Source of the DNA: Petrosia ficiformis
Taxonomy: Eukaryota; Porifera; Demospongiae; Haplosclerida; Petrosiidae
Assembly: GCA_947044365.1 (NCBI GenBank)
Contig: OX345637.1
Span: 10,033,576 to 10,097,575, forward strand
DNA length: 64,000 bases
Reading direction: 5' to 3'
Both the position numbers and the translations under genes were made by a program. The notes below the pieces were generated by a model. That model saw only the letters and a list, made by a program, of their open reading frames with translations. It had not been told where the DNA came from and ran no database searches. Positions 45,608 to 56,696 of this stretch are shown here, piece by piece (position 1 is the stretch's first letter; each line of letters starts with the position of its first letter).

Positions 45608-48600
45608 TTAATGTTTTTTGGGTTTAAATATGGCAGATCGATAATATTTTAATTCTTCAATACTCTCCTTTATGTCCTCAAGAGCTCTGCAATTAAAGAT
45701 AAATATAGTTTATATATTATTATAATTATGTTCATGTAGGCAGGGGATAGGAGTAAATATATACCCCCCAGGGACATATATATATACCTACTGTTCAATC
45801 CTACAATCAGATTATAGAGCGAACGAAGTAAAAGGATGTTTAAATGCAGTGTATAGCACAAGTTGCAGTAATGCAGGGAGGCAAGGATGTAGTTTAAATG
45901 CAGTGTATAGCACAAGTTGCAGTAATGCAGGGAGGCACCAGATCAAAAATTACATTTGAAATACAAAATTTAATAATTACTTGCATTTCAAAAACATTAA
46001 AAGTTATTTGAAATGTTGCTTTGAATACTTTTTCGTCTTTTCAGCAAATTATTTTGTTAACTGTTGTAACTTATTAGCAAAAATTAAAACAACCAAGCGG
46101 CTATTTACAAGTTCAACACTAAGCATACTATTTAGCTGTATTTAAGTACTTGTATTTGTATCTCAAGGTTTACAAGCCTAAATATTTGTATTTCAAATAA
46201 CAGTTTTCAGTGTCTCCAAACAATTATAATAATTATACTCTTAAGCTTTGATAAATATTTTTAGGGTACCAGATACTTCTGGTAAGCAACTAAGCATAGA
46301 CAAATTAATACTTAATCTGAACAGAATGACATATTCAATAAAATTCACAATTCATGAATAATTATGTCATAAAAGATTTAGTGTCCGTCCATCACTTGAG
46401 ATTTCTAGTGTGTTTTGGCCACATATTCACAGGTAACTATGCATTAAGTAGTTAATGCATACTTAAGCATTTATGCATACTTAAGCATTTATACTGCTTA
46501 AATTGCATACTTAAGCATTAAAATTAGCTCAATGTCTTATGATACATAATAAAATATTCACTTGTGCCTATTTGAATTAAATTTGTCTACAATACAATAG
46601 TTCACCTGTGCCTGTTTTCTTTTCTTGGAGTTCCAAGGTGTTCAAATGGATACCATCTCCTATGTGTGTATATATATACATGTATATAAAGACATAGCAA
46701 TTGGATATAAATATTGTTTATATACTTTAAATTTATTATTATTCAATCTATTATTTTTACAACTATCTCATATCTGATGCTATTTCACTTGGGAAATGAA
46801 TAGATCACTATAACTGGTATTGTTCATCATTGCCAGCAGAGTTGAGGTCCATTAGTTAACTTACGATTAAAGAGCCATGATTACGTAATTAAGCCACATG
46901 ATTACATAATTAAGGCACAGTCAATTTTGAAAAACAAGCTTAGTCCTCTAATTAATTAGCCCTTAGAAGACTGAGCTTGTTTTCAAAATTCTTCCTATTT
47001 CCAACACTGGCGCCTCTATTACGTATATTTTGGCCACCGTTCACTTTCTCTACCCCAAACTTGGCTCAATTTCCTACCAACCTGCTTACCAGGACTCGAA
47101 AGTCCCCAAGCGCTTCGTAGGATTAAATCAAATGCAGTGCTCTCCCTCTTTTAACAGGAACTGGGGCAAACAAAATGACCCCACTGCATGTTGGCACCAG
47201 CTACACCCACAATTTCAGATTTTAAAGCAAGGGAAATGCCTCCAGTAACCACCATAACCACCAGATTTGGGGAAGGGCTGTAATATAGAGAGACATACAT
47301 TCTAAAAAAGTCTCATTCCCAGGGAAACAAATACATACCTACACAGCTCTTTGACAGTGGAGACATCAACATTTCGATAGTGTAAGTAAGACGTAAATTC
47401 TGGCATATATTTTAACAAGAACATTCTATCCATGTGCACAGAGTTACCTCCCAAAGGACATTTGCCTTTAGGTACCATTTGCTTCACAAACTCTAACATA
47501 ATCTGTTCTGTATCAGCCAACGAGTGTCTGGACTCTCTACATGCTTGAGTTAGTCCGGACTACAAAAGATGAGAAGAAATCTGTTCATAATTATAATGAT
47601 ACAATGTGGAATTTTTCAAAATGCAACTGAAACATTAAAAGTCTCTCATGATTTTATTAGGTAAAGTATCCTTATGATGGCCAAGATCTTGCTGATGACT
47701 TTCAAACACCAAAACAATATCATAGTTTACTCCTCATACTTTTAAAGACACTTGCATATTTTTTGTAATGTCTTTCAGCTACAACGGCTAGTAGTTGCAG
47801 CAGAGTTTTTGATAAATTTTGAAGCTTGGGCCAAATTGGCTCAAAAATGGTGGGCCAAATTGGCTCAAAAATGGTGGACCAAATTGGCTCAAAAATGGTT
47901 AGTGCGTGTGCCATTGAGAATACATCTTGAGCCAATTAACTAAGTGTTGATGCGGTTAGTGACAATATAATCATAATTAACTGCGCCACTGGCTCAAAGA
48001 GAGAACTGTGCAGTGCCAAATAAGAAGCTCTTTGGGCCAATGGTGCACCATATGAGCTTATCAAAAACACTGAGTTGCAATTATTTCAAATTTGAAAGCA
48101 ATCAGAGTAATGGCCCCTATGGACCATAATAAATAGCACAGACTAATCTGCAGCATTTAATTAAAGGGTACATGAGAATTTCTCAGTCTTATATTCTGGC
48201 AGTGCTATAAACCATTTCTACAACAAACTCGGTTATAGAATTCAAGTTGCACTCCCATCATTTTAAAACAACTTCCTGATAGGGAATACAAAATTATATA
48301 TGCAATTTTGCACCACTATTTTTAGTGTTTTAGCGTTTTAGCAAGAACACTGACTGAACTTCAAACGGTTACATTACACTTACTATCTGAGGACACATGG
48401 TTCAGATTGTCACTTCACTTCAATGCCATCGGTATAATGCAGGATTGCTGTCTCAAAATCATAATGGGAGTCTCATAGTCTTTCTACAATTGTATGATTG
48501 CTAATGCCTCCTACTTCAGTGTATATTGCCTTATGCTTATAGTTGGAGCTTATATATCTCATGTAATCCACACTTGCATGATTGCTATCTCATACCCTTA

Positions 48601-50687
48601 CATCAATCTTACATGACTACTGCCTTGGACTCGGTGTATATATGGCACTACTTTCTCACGAACATACCTGAGCTCTTGTACCTTTGTATGATTGCTGCCT
48701 CATGTCAAGCTTAAACATGTAAAGTACTATCATAATGTATAGATCAGATACTCTGTATGCTGCCATACTACAAGTTAAATACCTTATCATGATGTTCTTG
48801 TGGCCATGGTTCCATAGATGTTAGAACAGATTCTGATTGATGAATGCAAATATCAGGACTCTGAAATACATCAATGAGATTATGATACGCAAAAGATTAG
48901 GATTGGATAATTATACTATCATATCACACAGTATGCATCACCAATTTATTTAAAAGAAAGAAAGAAAATACAACTACAATTTTATTATTATAACTACGTC
49001 AAATAATATAACAATGTTACTCACCTCAGCTATTATATTAAGCTGTCCATCAGTTATAATACAAGCCATTTCTATTATTGTACACGTCTCTGCATCCAGT
49101 CCTACAGTATAAAGTATCCACTACTAATACTCATTTATTACTCTCAAATATATTATTTATAGATACAGTATACTGGCTTTTAAACAAAAAGACTTCACAA
49201 TATCCACATGAGTCTGTCTAATCAAAATATGTTTAATAGTTAAAATGTCTAATCCCAATATTTAAAAGCTGATATTAGGAGTGCTAATTAATTCTAACCC
49301 AAAACATGGTGAAGACTTACCCTACTCTAAATCAAAGCCTGAAAATTTAAATCTATTCATCTCTTCATTATGGGCTCCTGATATAATCAATCAGCATAGT
49401 TTTTGATACACTCAACATACTCTTGTTAAACATTTTTGAAACTACTTGACATTTGCTTCTTAAAATTAATATAGAATCAATGATAGTAAGAAACTAGAAA
49501 GACTATCACTAGTCCCTTTTGCAACCTGATCTTCCATCATTGCTATTAATAACAATGAAAATAGATTTGTAAAGTACATCTTTGACGGAGCAAAGATGAT
49601 TAAAGGATCCTGAAAGACAGGCAAATCAAATCCATTGGACAGACTAGCAAATATACCATTCCCTATTTCAAAACTCCACAACAATATCTAACTGTGTCTT
49701 TATGATAATCAGGTTTTCATTCAGGGGGCAGGGGTGAATGCTCCTACCCTCTTGAAAGTTAGTTTGCTAATAAATACCCCTGTATGTCACCCTCCATAGT
49801 CTTCCAAATTCAACTTTCCTAGAAACATTTTCTAAATGGAGGCCTGATCATGAATCTAATTAGGCAGCCAGAATCCTTCCTTTTTCTAAAGGGGGCAGGA
49901 GTACATGTAGTACTAGTATATTTAGGAATTAATGCAGGAGGGGGTGTATCCTGGGGATTCCCCCTCCCTTTCGTGCTTGAAGCATGCATGCAGTGATACA
50001 CTGCTTTTTGTGAGTTTAAATATTCCTACATTAATCCCTGGTATTTTATCAAGATAATTATAACATACCAGTCATCTAATAGAGCAGACAGGTAAATGAC
50101 AAATTTCAGATTAATATGAAAGAGAAAGAAATGCATGTAAATAGATTATCATTACATCTTTATTACCAGGAATAGTCTAGGAATGAACCAAGTGTTAATC
50201 TTTATTGATGGGCAATACAAGAATTTGAATTTCAATACAATATAGCATAGCCTAAGAGTGAGTATCTATTGTATGATACAAACAAAATGCAAGTTTTATA
50301 GTTACATTAAATTTTAATTTTATTAAAAATGGGAGCTATATGAACATTTATATATCAAATGGGTGTGATAGTACTAGCTGATTCAATACCAGTACTTGGA
50401 AGTCTTGTGTAGCCAGCCCCTCCCACTTTAGTACTATGTATATGTACATGTCCAGATGAGACATCAGAGGAATAAAACCTTGAAGTACTTTGGTACACAA
50501 TAATCTTCAAAATCAACTTTATCAAGTAGACATTTACTTTTACAGACATATTTATATACCCGGCTATAAAGTAGAAACTAGTATTTTTATAATAATTCAC
50601 TGTAATAATAAATTACAAACTAGTATATATATATATATATACATTTACCTCCAAATCAACCCAAACGATGTAGTCTGAACCTGCCAT
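45608..50687 (-). CDS. REXO2: Oligoribonuclease / RNA exonuclease 2 (seven exons, one 7-nt microexon)
   Basis: 3'-to-5' exoribonuclease that degrades very short RNAs, DEDDh family. Exons (minus strand): 50649-50687, 50069-50075, 49025-49101, 48783-48860, 47339-47559, 46606-46659, 45608-45686. Total 555 nt, 184 residues. Motifs: Exo I VDLE-MTGLD (Asp and Glu), split across exons 1-3; IIEMACIITDG; NSVHMDRMFL (Exo II); YRNVDVSTVKELCR; RRWYP; Exo III H-R-A-L-E-D with the catalytic His and last Asp kept. The C-terminus ESIEELKYYRSAIFK matches the family. No mitochondrial presequence is visible before MAGSDYIVW, so this form may be cytosolic, as in bacterial Orn-like proteins. It is head to head with CTU1, with 103 bp between start codons. 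Confidence 0.9.
46923..46990. mobile_element. Short hairpin in REXO2 intron
   Basis: AATTTTGAAAAACAAGCTTAGTC pairs with GACTGAGCTTGTTTTCAAAATT around a 23-bp AT-rich loop. Likely a small foldback element. Just before it, ATTAC(G/A)TAATTAAG.CAC is repeated. Confidence 0.5.
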
Positions 50688-50790
50688 CCTTTACCATAGA
50701 TCAACAAAAACTGCATACACGTGTTGTTAGACTAGATAAACCACACCTGTCACATATCACATACAACCACTCCCACCTTCACTCATCAAC
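50688..50790. promoter_or_regulatory. Bidirectional REXO2/CTU1 promoter
   Basis: Only 103 bp separate the REXO2 (minus) and CTU1 (plus) start codons, so both 5' UTRs and core promoters must fit here. I see no obvious TATA box. Confidence 0.5.
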
Positions 50791-51909
50791 ATGCCAGTCA
50801 CTTGTGAAATCTGCAAATCAAGGAAGGCTGCTATCAAACGACCAAAAACAGATGAAGCAGTGTGTAAAGAATGTTTCTTCCAAGCTTTTGAGACTGAAGT
50901 ACATTATACTATATCTAAGAATGCCCTCTTCAAGAAGGGTGAACTAGTGGCTATTGGTGCAAGTGGTGGTAAGGACTCCACTGTGTTAGCTTATGTTTTG
51001 AAGGTTTTGAATGAGCGTTATGATTATGGGATTCGACTCTTCCTGCTCTCAGTTGATGAAGGAATCACAGGCTATCGAGATGATTCGTTGGAAAGTGTTA
51101 AAAGAAATCAAGAAGAATTTGAGCTACCATTGAAAATCGTCTCATACGAACAGTTGTATGGCTGGACAATGGATGCTATTGTGCAGCAAATAGGACTACG
51201 AAATAACTGTACATTTTGTGGTGTTTTTCGCCGTCAGGCATTAGACCGTGGTGCTTTGTTATTAGGAGTTGATAAAATAGCAACTGGTCATAATGCTGAT
51301 GATATTGCAGAGACTGTACTTATGAACATTCTGCGTGGTGACATTGCTCGGTTGAGAAGATGTACTGATATAGTCACAGGTACCGAGGGAGCTATACCAC
51401 GTTGTAAACCATTTAAATATACTTACGAAAAAGAGATTGTCATGTATGCATACTTCAAGAAACTCGACTACTTCTCTACTGAGTGTGTGTACTCACCAAA
51501 TGCATACCGAGGACATGCTAGAACATTTCTCAAAGATTTAGAGTCTATTCGTTCAACCACTATTATTGATATTATACATTCTGGAGATAGCCTTGCTGTT
51601 AAGTCTGATGTTAAAATGCCAATTCAAGGTAACTGCAAAAGATGTGGATATATATCAAGCCAAGAGCTTTGCAAAGCCTGTATCTTGTTGGAAGGTTTAA
51701 ATCGTGGATTACCAAGGCTTGGAATTGGTAAAGCCACTGGAAGTAATATTACTGAACAGATTCGTAAATTAGAACTTAAAGATGGATCAACTGAGAAAAC
51801 AATCAATACTGAAGATAGTAGCGAGAAACGGTGTGCATGTCAGAGTAACTGTTCAAATCAGGAATTTGATAATGAAAAGACTAAAACTGTCAGCAACTTA
51901 GAGTTCTAA
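50791..51909 (+). CDS. CTU1: Cytoplasmic tRNA 2-thiolation protein 1
   Basis: ATP-dependent tRNA adenylyltransferase/thiolase subunit that, with CTU2, installs the 2-thio group on wobble U34 of Lys, Glu and Gln tRNAs using sulfur from URM1. Single intronless frame of 372 codons. Visible: N-terminal zinc cysteines (CEIC at 5-8, CKEC at 25-28); PP-loop SGGKDS at 58-63; NCTFC with Cys140 and Cys143; [14 protein letters not shown] at 166-179; [13 protein letters not shown]-terminal zinc cysteines 282/285 and 294/297. Length fits the animal protein, with a low-complexity Ser/Asn/Lys tail. Start chosen for MPVTCEIC, the conserved N-terminus. Confidence 0.95.
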   Translation: MPVTCEICKSRKAAIKRPKTDEAVCKECFFQAFETEVHYTISKNALFKKGELVAIGASGGKDSTVLAYVLKVLNERYDYGIRLFLLSVDEGITGYRDDSLESVKRNQEEFELPLKIVSYEQLYGWTMDAIVQQIGLRNNCTFCGVFRRQALDRGALLLGVDKIATGHNADDIAETVLMNILRGDIARLRRCTDIVTGTEGAIPRCKPFKYTYEKEIVMYAYFKKLDYFSTECVYSPNAYRGHARTFLKDLESIRSTTIIDIIHSGDSLAVKSDVKMPIQGNCKRCGYISSQELCKACILLEGLNRGLPRLGIGKATGSNITEQIRKLELKDGSTEKTINTEDSSEKRCACQSNCSNQEFDNEKTKTVSNLEF

Positions 51910-52552
51910 TTTCTCATCTACTATAAATGTTAATTATTTTGTTATATAAGTTACTGGCCAACGTCTTTTTTTATTTCGGTAATTTTATCAGATCATCAAT
52001 GATGACGTGGACTAATGCCTCAGTACATAAATTATTTATTAGAACAATTTCTGAGTTTATTTGTCATGCAACAGTTCAAGCACAATTGAATTTAATTATC
52101 CTTAATAAACATAAATGCCAAACCCTAGATACATAGTGCAATTGTATAGCTGGTCCCTAACTAATATATGAGCATAGAACTTGGCTGTAATGTGTTTGCA
52201 TGAATGTATACATGCTTGCTGTATGGTAATCCATCAACACCTGTCAGTTAGTAACTTAGTATATGTATACCACTTACTTCAGTATTACATTAACAATAGC
52301 AATTTACACTTGTAAATATTGGCTAATGAGTTATGATGATCTATGAAAGTACACTATGGTATGATTCAAAACAAGCCACACCTCAGAACATTCAAACTTC
52401 AAAGTCAATATGGTGGAAGTAATAATATAGTATACTTATTCAAAATTTGAACAGAAAAATATAGTATTCAACTAATTATTATTGTTCATACTATTACATC
52501 CACAACAATTATGAACATAGCAATAAATATTATATTGACAACACATTCTTTA
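51910..52552. other. Intergenic between convergent CTU1 and secreted-protein gene
   Basis: AT-rich, with no coding or RNA feature that I can recognise. It must hold both 3' UTRs. AATAAA-like words occur near 52104 on the plus strand. Confidence 0.4.
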
Positions 52553-53572
52553 TTACTCTGGAACAAACTTAACAGCGGTAATGGACCATTCGTCATCCCA
52601 TTGCTCTTTAAAAGCTGGAAGAGGAATGCGTTCATAGCTCAAATTCACAACATCAATAATCAGAAGAGCTGTTGGCATACCATGATAAACAAAAGTACGC
52701 ATATTCATGTCACCCATCACTCCAATCATTGTATGTGTTTCTTGATCATACACACAAGATCCAAAATAATCAAGCCTCAAATCTGATGGTAAATCTAGTA
52801 GCTTTATTTCACTACTTGGTTGTGGTTGAAGCTCAGAAAGCCATACTTTTTCCTTTATAACATCATTCAGAACCACAAATGTTCTGTTCAAGTATGAATC
52901 ATGACCAATACAGGTGCCATTTGATGGTCCACTTATAAATATTTTCTCACCTGTTGCGTAGTTAACACCAACAGCATATGCATTAGGATAATACCAAATC
53001 AACTGCCGTTTGACATCTTTATCATATATGCAACTTATAGGACCAAATTCTGTCAAATAAGGCATTGTGTACTTCATATCTACAACAGCACTTTGGTTAC
53101 CTGTTTGCTTAATACTACACCAATTCCATGCACTGTTACCAGTACAAATCCCATATATAGTTTTATCTTTTGGACTGTAATCATAGTTTGTGAAGTACTG
53201 TAAGTTAGGTGGTTCTAGAGGGAATTTGATCTTTACTTGTCCAGTATTCAGGTCAACTGCAAGAAATTGGTCTACTATTGACAGATAAACCAATTGATTT
53301 TGGATATCTATTGCAAATCCATTTTCTGTGAACAATAGATGAGGATCTTGTAGACTTATATTCCATAGTTCAGTCACTTGACCATTCAGTGTAACCTTGA
53401 AGAGCGAGACATGATTGTAGTAGTAAGCTTGTCTTGGTTGATCTATTTGCAGTACTTTGAGGAGTAGAAGATGTCCATTAGGTTGCGGTTGTAAATCTCT
53501 GGATGGAGAGGCCTCGGTATTGGAATGAAGATATATCAAAACACCACTCAATAGTGCAAAATATCGAAACAT
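52553..53572 (-). CDS. Predicted secreted glycoprotein, unknown function
   Basis: Intronless frame of 339 codons. It opens MFRYFALLSGVLIYLHSNTE, a typical signal peptide with likely cleavage near Ala-Ser (residues 22-23). No other hydrophobic segment, so it is probably secreted. Repeated short modules with aromatic and Asp/Asn-Gly turns (NGFAIDIQNQLVYLS, FLAVDLNTGQV, AVGVNYATGEKI, LLIIDVVNLSYERI) have the feel of a beta-propeller (about six blades). Sequons at NIS, NQS, NGT, NRT and NLS. I do not recognise a named family. Same strand as RPS29, which lies 273 bp upstream. Confidence 0.7.
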   Translation of the reverse strand: MFRYFALLSGVLIYLHSNTEASPSRDLQPQPNGHLLLLKVLQIDQPRQAYYYNHVSLFKVTLNGQVTELWNISLQDPHLLFTENGFAIDIQNQLVYLSIVDQFLAVDLNTGQVKIKFPLEPPNLQYFTNYDYSPKDKTIYGICTGNSAWNWCSIKQTGNQSAVVDMKYTMPYLTEFGPISCIYDKDVKRQLIWYYPNAYAVGVNYATGEKIFISGPSNGTCIGHDSYLNRTFVVLNDVIKEKVWLSELQPQPSSEIKLLDLPSDLRLDYFGSCVYDQETHTMIGVMGDMNMRTFVYHGMPTALLIIDVVNLSYERIPLPAFKEQWDDEWSITAVKFVPE

Positions 53573-53844
53573 AATTATAATCAGGCTTCGCGTAGAGCTA
53601 CACCCAAAGTGTAGCCCAGGATCCCGTGACTGTCACGCGCACACATGCATGCACGCGAGACCCTAACCACGCCCCTTAACGCAGTTTGGCCCCGCCCTTC
53701 TATCCTAAATGTGAAGTGCCATTTAAATGTAACCTGTATAATTGTAATCTAATAATAAAGACAAATGGCATACAATAATTGTGAAAATGTTTGAAAAACA
53801 CCATCACTTCAGATATAATGATACCAACTAGTCAAAAAAAGATA

Positions 53845-54015
53845 TCAACGATGCTTGATAAAACCGATATCTGCTGCATTTTCTCTGAAACATCGTCTGC
53901 ATAAATTCAGTCCATACTTTCGTATTAAACCATGATGATTGTTACAACGACGACATTGTCGAGACCCTTGTCCGTACTTGTGGGGGTGACTGCACCAGAC
54001 ATTATTGTGACCCAT
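53845..54015 (-). CDS. RPS29: Small ribosomal subunit protein uS14 (RPS29)
   Basis: Uninterrupted 171-nt frame encoding 56 residues, the exact length of animal RPS29. It begins [20 protein letters not shown], then [20 protein letters not shown], and ends [16 protein letters not shown]. Four zinc-binding cysteines are visible (CRRC at 21 and 24, CRRC at 39 and 42 on my count). Component of the 40S head. The start is fixed by the conserved MGH. Divergent from RPS19, with about 165 bp between its ATG and the RPS19 5' end, pointing to a shared promoter. Confidence 0.95.
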   Translation of the reverse strand: MGHNNVWCSHPHKYGQGSRQCRRCNNHHGLIRKYGLNLCRRCFRENAADIGFIKHR

Positions 54016-54179
54016 TATATGTTTTCCGACTTGACTCTATAACTATATCAATTGTATCTTTAACTTCTGAATCTTCAATCAATGAATCCTCTTTCCTAAT
54101 CCTTCAGGTGACATAAGACCCGAGCACATGTATTGAAAGGAACGACAATACAAATACGCATGCGCAAAAAGCACGTGTT
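54016..54179. promoter_or_regulatory. Bidirectional RPS29/RPS19 promoter
   Basis: Short gap between two divergent ribosomal protein genes. On the plus side a pyrimidine-rich start (TTCTTTCAC, C at about 54180) looks like a 5' TOP motif at the RPS19 cap site. The start for RPS29 cannot be fixed by eye. Confidence 0.45.
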
Positions 54180-54295
54180 CTTTCACAGAAGGGTAAGTGA
54201 AAAATGGTTACATTAAATTATGTTTTCTGCCATTAAATACTATATACTATGTCTTATCGTTCCTTTGCTTTTCTAAAGAGTACTAAAGAAGAAAT

Positions 54296-56093
54296 ATGCC
54301 ATTTGGTGGGTGTACGGTAAAGGATGTTGATCCCCATACGTTTGTGAGGGCACTGGCTGAATGGCTGAAGCTGTAAGTTATACAATAAGGCTGGTACATT
54401 ATTGGGTACACACACATATTTATATATATATATACATGTATAATGTGTATTTGGGATCATTCAGTTTTAAAAAGGGCATTTAGGGTTTTCAAGATCACTA
54501 ATCTCAGAGATCTACCCTGCCTTCAACATACTATAATTAAACTTTTTTTTCATTTCAGGAGTGGAAAAATGAAACTACCTCCTTATGTAGACTATATCAA
54601 AACTGGTCCATTCAAAGAGTTAGCCCCTTTTGAAAAAGACTGGTATTACATTCGGGCTGCTAGTATTGCTCGACACATTTATATAAGAAAAGGAGTTGGA
54701 ATTGGAGCATTGAGCAAGATATATGGAGGTAAGTCTCTGTTTGAGTGTTATATACACAGAGATCAATATTTACGTTGTGACTCCACTCACTAATTTGTAT
54801 AAGGAGCCTGTATATTAGTTTACTGTGATATAGTCCTATGGAGATGCATTATTTTTCATGACGGAAAAGAAATTCCATTTAATTGACTAGACACCATTAA
54901 GAGGATGGGTGACTGATTAAATCTACATGTATACATGTATACATGTATATATCCACTTCCAAATTCCTGTTCACTTTCATCTCAGGCAAACAAAGGCGTG
55001 GTTCTAGACCAGGTGTATATAAAAGAGCAAATACTGCTGTATTACGTAATATTGTTCAAAATCTGGAGAAAATGAGAATCCTTGATAAGGACTCTTCAGG
55101 GTGAGGGAGAAACTATTGGGCATTAAATAGAGAAATCTTAAAATTGACTAATGATGTGTTTTACCATGCTAATGCTGATGGGTGAAGTTTTATGGGTTGC
55201 TATAGCAACCAGTATAACCTCACTTCATGATTATTTTTAGTATCTGAAGTCAATTGTGTAATGTGTGAGATAGTTGCAACCATACAGCTCAAATATTAAA
55301 AATTTCGTGTTTTTATTAAATTCATTACAATCAATAAATTTCGCAGTTAAATATTTCACAGTTCATTTCTAACGACAGACAAGTAAGCTTTCTTGATAGA
55401 CCTCACAGAAGCATCTGCTATCAAGGAAAATGCTTCATAGGCATAAGAAAGTTTTTGGAAGCCGTACGTAATGAAGAAAAGTTTGTTGAGTACGCAAAAT
55501 ATAATCCTGCTGTCTGAACTCAAATTGGCAAAGATGCTTGCAAGATTGGAGTTGCTGTAGCTTTTAAAAAGTTGGACGAGCAGCCGGACATACATGTAGT
55601 TACTGTAAACCATTGAATAAAAGTGGTCTCACATGCCTCTGTGGCATTGTCCTTAAAACGGACCATTAGGGGACTGCTCTTTCACTTTGTGTCAGTAAGG
55701 TATCTCAATATTCACTTTCTCAACTAGTCAATAAACGTGTGATGCTTATAGCAAATGTTCGATCATTTGTGGTATAAAATTTCGCATATCAGCTTAACTG
55801 TGAATATAGCAAAACAATTTTGTCCCACAAACTTTTTAGGCCATACGATATATCCATGTGGGTTGTTGACATTGGCAATCGACACTTGTAATGGTACATA
55901 CATGTAGAACTAGTACACATGTTGTTTTCTGGTTATAGAAAATATTTATTGTATTTGTAGGGGGAGAAAGATTACATCAGATGGACAGAAACATCTTGAT
56001 CGTATAGCAGGAACGGTAAATAAATACCTCTTAATTTTATAGTGTTTATAAACAGTACTTTTGTTTCAGGTATTATCTAACAAGAAAGAATGA
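54296..56093 (+). CDS. RPS19: Small ribosomal subunit protein eS19 (RPS19), five coding exons
   Basis: Coding exons 54296-54372, 54559-54728, 54986-55100, 55961-56015, 56070-56093. Total 441 nt, 146 residues. A likely non-coding first exon (54180-54192, TOP-like start, donor GTAAGT) joins an acceptor at about 54278. Sequence landmarks: [77 protein letters not shown] and [18 protein letters not shown], then VLSNKKE. This agrees with the family along its full length. The last exon encodes only seven residues and the stop. eS19 is needed for 18S rRNA maturation and 40S assembly. Confidence 0.95.
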
Positions 56094-56696
56094 ACTAATT
56101 TTATTTGTGATAATAGTTAACAAAAGAAAAACATGATTTCATATATCAATTGATTGTTGATATAGTGGGTGTGGCTTTAGTTCAATCTGAATACTAATGC
56201 TCAATTATGGCAATGGCTAATTAAATTTTTTTTTAGTATCATGAAGCTCTACAATAAGCAATAATTATAACATGCTAGCTTCCTGGTCATTTGGGCATCA
56301 CAGAATACGTTCAATGTACCTCAATGACATGCAATTGACAGGATTGCAGAACTTGAGCAAAGAAAGTTTCACACGCCATTGATCAATTTAGAGGTTAGCT
56401 TGAGGTTGCTGAATATTTGCTTCAAACTAGTTTATTGGAGCAGATATAATACATACTACGTAGTATGTATTATCTCTGATTGGAGAGTGTGCTGTCATTA
56501 CAATAATTGATAATTTTTATGATCAATAATAATTGGGTATAGAATTCAGACAAAAAATAATCAGATATATTATAATTACAAAAGTGTGTAATTATACAGA
56601 ATCAATAACAACACAATGACCTTGGACAGCCAACACACTATAACAGTAATATAAGTAATAATTTGATAATATATAACTTATGTACATAGTTATAGA
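56094..56696. other. Intergenic between convergent RPS19 and TMEM192
   Basis: AT-rich. A short palindrome, ATACATACTACGTAGTATGTAT (about 56450-56471), is the only structure noted. No coding feature. Confidence 0.5.

Noticed and set aside
47281..47338. Truncation of REXO2 after KELCR, with loss of its catalytic C-terminus
   Set aside because: First suspected because the frame reads into the intron and stops. The missing part was then found in two exons at 46606-46659 and 45608-45686 with matching phases.
47720..47943. Short repeated frames with FEPIW / KLAQKWW on opposite strands
   Set aside because: Caused by a CAAATTGGCTCAAAAATGG tandem repeat inside a REXO2 intron.
49466..49684. 72-codon minus-strand frame in REXO2 intron 3
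   Set aside because: It is between the microexon and exon 3, and the exonuclease frame is complete without it.
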